From an uncultured Bacteroidales bacterium (GTDB lineage: Bacteria > Bacteroidota > Bacteroidia > Bacteroidales > Porphyromonadaceae), in assembly GCA_947290775.1 (NCBI GenBank), contig CAMYPM010000016.1:1-36776 (forward strand): DNA of 36,776 nt, written 5' to 3'. The notes beneath the pieces were generated by a model, which was not told the origin of the DNA, did no database searches, and saw nothing but the letters and a program-made list of their open reading frames with translations. Below are positions 34,645-36,776 of the stretch, piece after piece. Made by a program: the position numbers and the translations under genes. The number at the start of each line of letters is the position of its first letter. Position 1 is the first letter of the stretch.

Positions 34645-36113
34645 TTTTTCTGCCGATTAAACATATCGGAGAATATTTTCTTAATTTCATAAATAAATCC
34701 TCCCTCTTTAGAGTAATCATTAATAGGATTTTCATTCCTTAGAACTGCAAATGTAAGTTCCGCATTACCAAAGACAGCGAATCTTTCAGTATTATTATTG
34801 GTTGTTCCTGTCTTTAAGAAAACATTATTAATATCTAAATCCAACTTGTTTCTGAAGATACCATTAAGAATTTGGAAACAATCAGATTTTATATCGTCTT
34901 TTATATCTTGAGAAAAAAAGGTAGAGTATACAGAGCAGAGTTCATATAATGAGATTCCATCTTCTGTAGCTCCTAATAAACTTGACAATGTAAATGAAGA
35001 AAGAGGTTTATTCAAAAGTTTTGATAGATATTCAAGTACCTTTTCTATACCAACTTTTTCTGAAGCGTTAATAAACACATTGTTATTAGAGAAATATAAG
35101 GCATCATCTATAGAGAGATTGTCTTTAAAGGAAGATGCTTCTCTAACATTCCAATTCTGATTATTATATGTAGATGGAAATACTTCATACTTATTAATAC
35201 CTTGCTCTCTCAAGAAACAATATATAAATGGCTTTAATGTGGAGCCTACATTTGTTTTGTTTGTAAAAACATAATCAGTTCCATAAGAACTTGAGAATGC
35301 TACTACTTTTTTATTTCTAATAGCAATAATTGACATCGGGTATTTTGATTCCCTTACATTTTTTGCAACAAGAGCTTGAATTTCTGTATTTATGCTGGAG
35401 AATAACGTTTTAGTTTTATTGTCTACCCTTTCCACAATAAAAGGAAGTGATGCTGGTCTAACAACAACTAATTGATTATAGAGTATTTGCGGATAACTTT
35501 TTATTAATTTATTATAACTGCCGGTTGAAATGACATCCATGAACATCATTTTTTTACTTATAAACAAATATCTCCTCTTTGCTTGTTCAAGATTCTGAGA
35601 ATAAAAATTTGGTCCTCTTAAGATTGTGATTAAGAAAAGAAGCTGAGCGTGTGATAGTTGATTGACTTCCTTTTGAAAGTAATAAAGCCCAGCAGTTCTT
35701 ATACCACGAAGATTTTTTCCAAAGTAAATATTGTTAAAATACAGATTTAAAATCTCTTCTTTCGAATACTTTCTTTCTAATTTGAGAGCTAAAGTAGACT
35801 CTTTGAGTTTTCTGACGATGGTTTTACTGTTATCTTTAAGTAAATTTCTCGCAAGCTGTTGTGTAATAGTACTACCCCCTTGAACAATACGTCCAACAAT
35901 TATATTGACAATTAAAGCTCTTAAAATAGCTTTGATATCAATACCCTTATGTTTAAAAAAGCGAATATCTTCAATCTCTACAAGAACTTCTTTTACTGAG
36001 GATGGAATATAATTTGATATAGCATGGCATTCACTATTGCTAGAAGTAACTCCATAAGGAACGAAACTCTCATCTTTTTTTGAGTAAATCACAAAACCGT
36101 CAAAATCATCCAT
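34623..36113 (-). CDS. Anchorless bifunctional class A penicillin-binding protein
   Basis: A 496-residue protein with both peptidoglycan synthase domains. The glycosyltransferase (GT51) domain spans about 40-195: E48-D49 with H55-K-G57, GGSTITQQLARN (79-90), RKLKE (101-105) and KEEILNLYFNN (118-128). The transpeptidase domain spans about 235-465: S291-T-L-K294, S342-N-N344 and K434-T-G-T437. All catalytic motifs look intact. The N-terminus (MDDFDGFVIYSKKDE) has neither the membrane helix nor a signal peptide normal for class A PBPs, and an in-frame stop lies two codons upstream, so the ORF is not simply started too late. It is shorter than typical PBP1 proteins (600-800) and strongly AT-rich. 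It lies directly downstream of a mob gene, suggesting it was acquired horizontally. Confidence 0.9.
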   Translation of the reverse strand: MDDFDGFVIYSKKDESFVPYGVTSSNSECHAISNYIPSSVKEVLVEIEDIRFFKHKGIDIKAILRALIVNIIVGRIVQGGSTITQQLARNLLKDNSKTIVRKLKESTLALKLERKYSKEEILNLYFNNIYFGKNLRGIRTAGLYYFQKEVNQLSHAQLLFLITILRGPNFYSQNLEQAKRRYLFISKKMMFMDVISTGSYNKLIKSYPQILYNQLVVVRPASLPFIVERVDNKTKTLFSSINTEIQALVAKNVRESKYPMSIIAIRNKKVVAFSSSYGTDYVFTNKTNVGSTLKPFIYCFLREQGINKYEVFPSTYNNQNWNVREASSFKDNLSIDDALYFSNNNVFINASEKVGIEKVLEYLSKLLNKPLSSFTLSSLLGATEDGISLYELCSVYSTFFSQDIKDDIKSDCFQILNGIFRNKLDLDINNVFLKTGTTNNNTERFAVFGNAELTFAVLRNENPINDYSKEGGFIYEIKKIFSDMFNRQKKCTREWM

Positions 36114-36264
36114 CTTCTAATTATAAATAATCCTAAAAGCTTGATACTTAAATTTGTCTATTATCAAAGACAAGCTCACTATTTCACTTGCAAAGGTACA
36201 TTTTTGCGATGGAAAGTGAGCGTCTTTTCTTGTTTTTCTTCTTGTCGGTGAAAGAAAAAAGCCA
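36114..36264. other. Leader and spacer between mob and the PBP gene
   Basis: Contains the right copy of the repeat block with its TACCTTTG box. Transcription would start near 36184 and give a leader of about 70 nt before the PBP start at 36113. No gene is seen. Confidence 0.55.
36174..36221 (-). repeat. Right copy of the 48-bp repeat block, PBP promoter
   Basis: The first 25 bp are identical to 33635-33659. The arms GCTCACT (36174-36180) and AGTGAGC (36215-36221) form an inverted repeat 34 bp apart, and the minus-strand TACCTTTG box (36198-36191) lies between them. This fits a regulated promoter for the PBP module: box plus flanking operator arms. A recombination site is the alternative. Confidence 0.75.
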
Positions 36265-36776
36265 TTATAATCGTTGCGAGCGGTTACGGTTGATAAACTG
36301 TTCCCATTTCTGTTCACACCAATCAGTTATAGGGAGTCCGTTAATAATGAGGAGTGGCCGCTTCTTCTCGTCCTTGGCGATGCGGATTTCACTGTCTTCT
36401 TCTGTGAACTCTCTCTTGTACATTCCCGAATATGCGGTAGCCGTACCACGAACTATCTCTTGATCTTTGTGCATCTTGACCACCGTATCATCATCAAAGC
36501 CCATTTTGCGGAGCATCAGACGGATATTGAGTAAGAGGTAGAAGCTGTGGAAGAAGCGTTTGATAAAACTCCGCTCCTCCTCGTACACCTTGATTTCTCG
36601 GTGTTGTTCAGAGATAGTCTTGTCCTTATCTCTAATGGTGTCCTGAAGGATAATGACCTCCTTGCGGATTTCGGCTTTCTCCTTTTCCGAAAGATGTTGT
36701 TGCCGTTCGACTTCTTGCTCCAACTCTTCGATGCGCTGTTCCGCCTTGTCAAGCTCGGAGTTCCCAAAGAGCGAGT
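36265..36776 (-). CDS. MobV-type relaxase, C-terminal part (runs off the right edge)
   Basis: About 170 residues are visible and the frame is open to the window end. The first visible residues SLFGNSE, followed by a long coiled coil (LDKAEQRIEELEQEVERQQ and onward for about 70 residues) and a globular tail (EIRIAKDEKKRP, NGLPITDWCEQKWEQF), resemble the C-termini of Bacteroides MobV/plasmid recombination enzymes, recalled from memory. The relaxase domain itself would lie outside the window. The protein nicks oriT and leads plasmid or element DNA into a recipient. Any start inside the window is artificial. GC content is close to the core genes and unlike the PBP module behind it. Confidence 0.75.
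   Translation of the reverse strand, partial: SLFGNSELDKAEQRIEELEQEVERQQHLSEKEKAEIRKEVIILQDTIRDKDKTISEQHREIKVYEEERSFIKRFFHSFYLLLNIRLMLRKMGFDDDTVVKMHKDQEIVRGTATAYSGMYKREFTEEDSEIRIAKDEKKRPLLIINGLPITDWCEQKWEQFINRNRSQRL

Noticed and set aside
33635..36198. The 25-bp identical repeats as simple target-site duplications or att sites
   Set aside because: Similarity continues past the 25 bp into diverged flanks and mob coding sequence, so the repeats are parts of larger related segments.
36117..36317. Minus-strand frame of 66 residues between mob and the PBP gene
   Set aside because: It crosses the repeat block and the mob 3' end in another frame and supplies no membrane helix that could be the missing PBP N-terminus.

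Overview
The window looks like a Bacteroidota chromosome, most likely a Porphyromonas-type member of Bacteroidales. The support is a set of families largely restricted to that phylum (DUF4831, DUF4252, DUF4298, DUF4301 and DUF4932-like proteins), Bacteroidota-type TAnnTTTG promoter -7 boxes upstream of many genes, weak Shine-Dalgarno signals, and an A/V-type ATPase operon whose gene order matches Bacteroidota and Chlamydia. The genus is an inference; no rRNA gene is present to settle it.

Layout. 1-812: an incoming terminator and a gene-free stretch. 813-2315: a secreted HExxH protein. 2531-5717 (minus): DUF4831 protein followed by a POT-family peptide transporter, ending at a bidirectional terminator. 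5863-7642 (minus): ECF sigma factor, anti-sigma-like membrane protein and DUF4252 protein. 7643-8316: a divergent control region with three 22-bp tandem repeats, a 12-bp palindrome, a TAtcTTTG promoter and a terminator-like hairpin in the ATPase leader. 8317-15970 (plus): A/V-type ATPase genes E, DUF2764, A, B, D, I, K. 16164-20862 (minus): DUF4301 protein, Xaa-Pro aminopeptidase, gamma-carbonic anhydrase and small transaldolase. 21202-33210 (plus): alkaline phosphatase, DUF4298, ParC/GyrA-like topoisomerase subunit, beta-barrel protein, S41 lipoprotein protease, NAD+ synthetase, polyprenol-phosphate glycosyltransferase, dihydroorotase and branched-chain aminotransferase, then a strong terminator. 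All of this is core metabolism and envelope biology.

The accessory part is 33211-36776. It holds the C-terminal end of a MobV-type relaxase (running off the right edge) and, downstream of it, an AT-rich two-gene module: a bifunctional class A penicillin-binding protein with complete glycosyltransferase and transpeptidase motifs but no visible N-terminal membrane anchor, and an overlapping gene for a small protein with two membrane segments. The module is bracketed by two related sequences. Each consists of a mob 3' end (intact on the right, decayed with a stop codon on the left), about 90-160 bp of spacer, and a 48-bp block that starts with an identical 25-bp repeat carrying a minus-strand TACCTTTG promoter box. 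I read this as cargo behind a mobilization gene, next to a relic of an older related element. It is the best candidate here for something not previously described.
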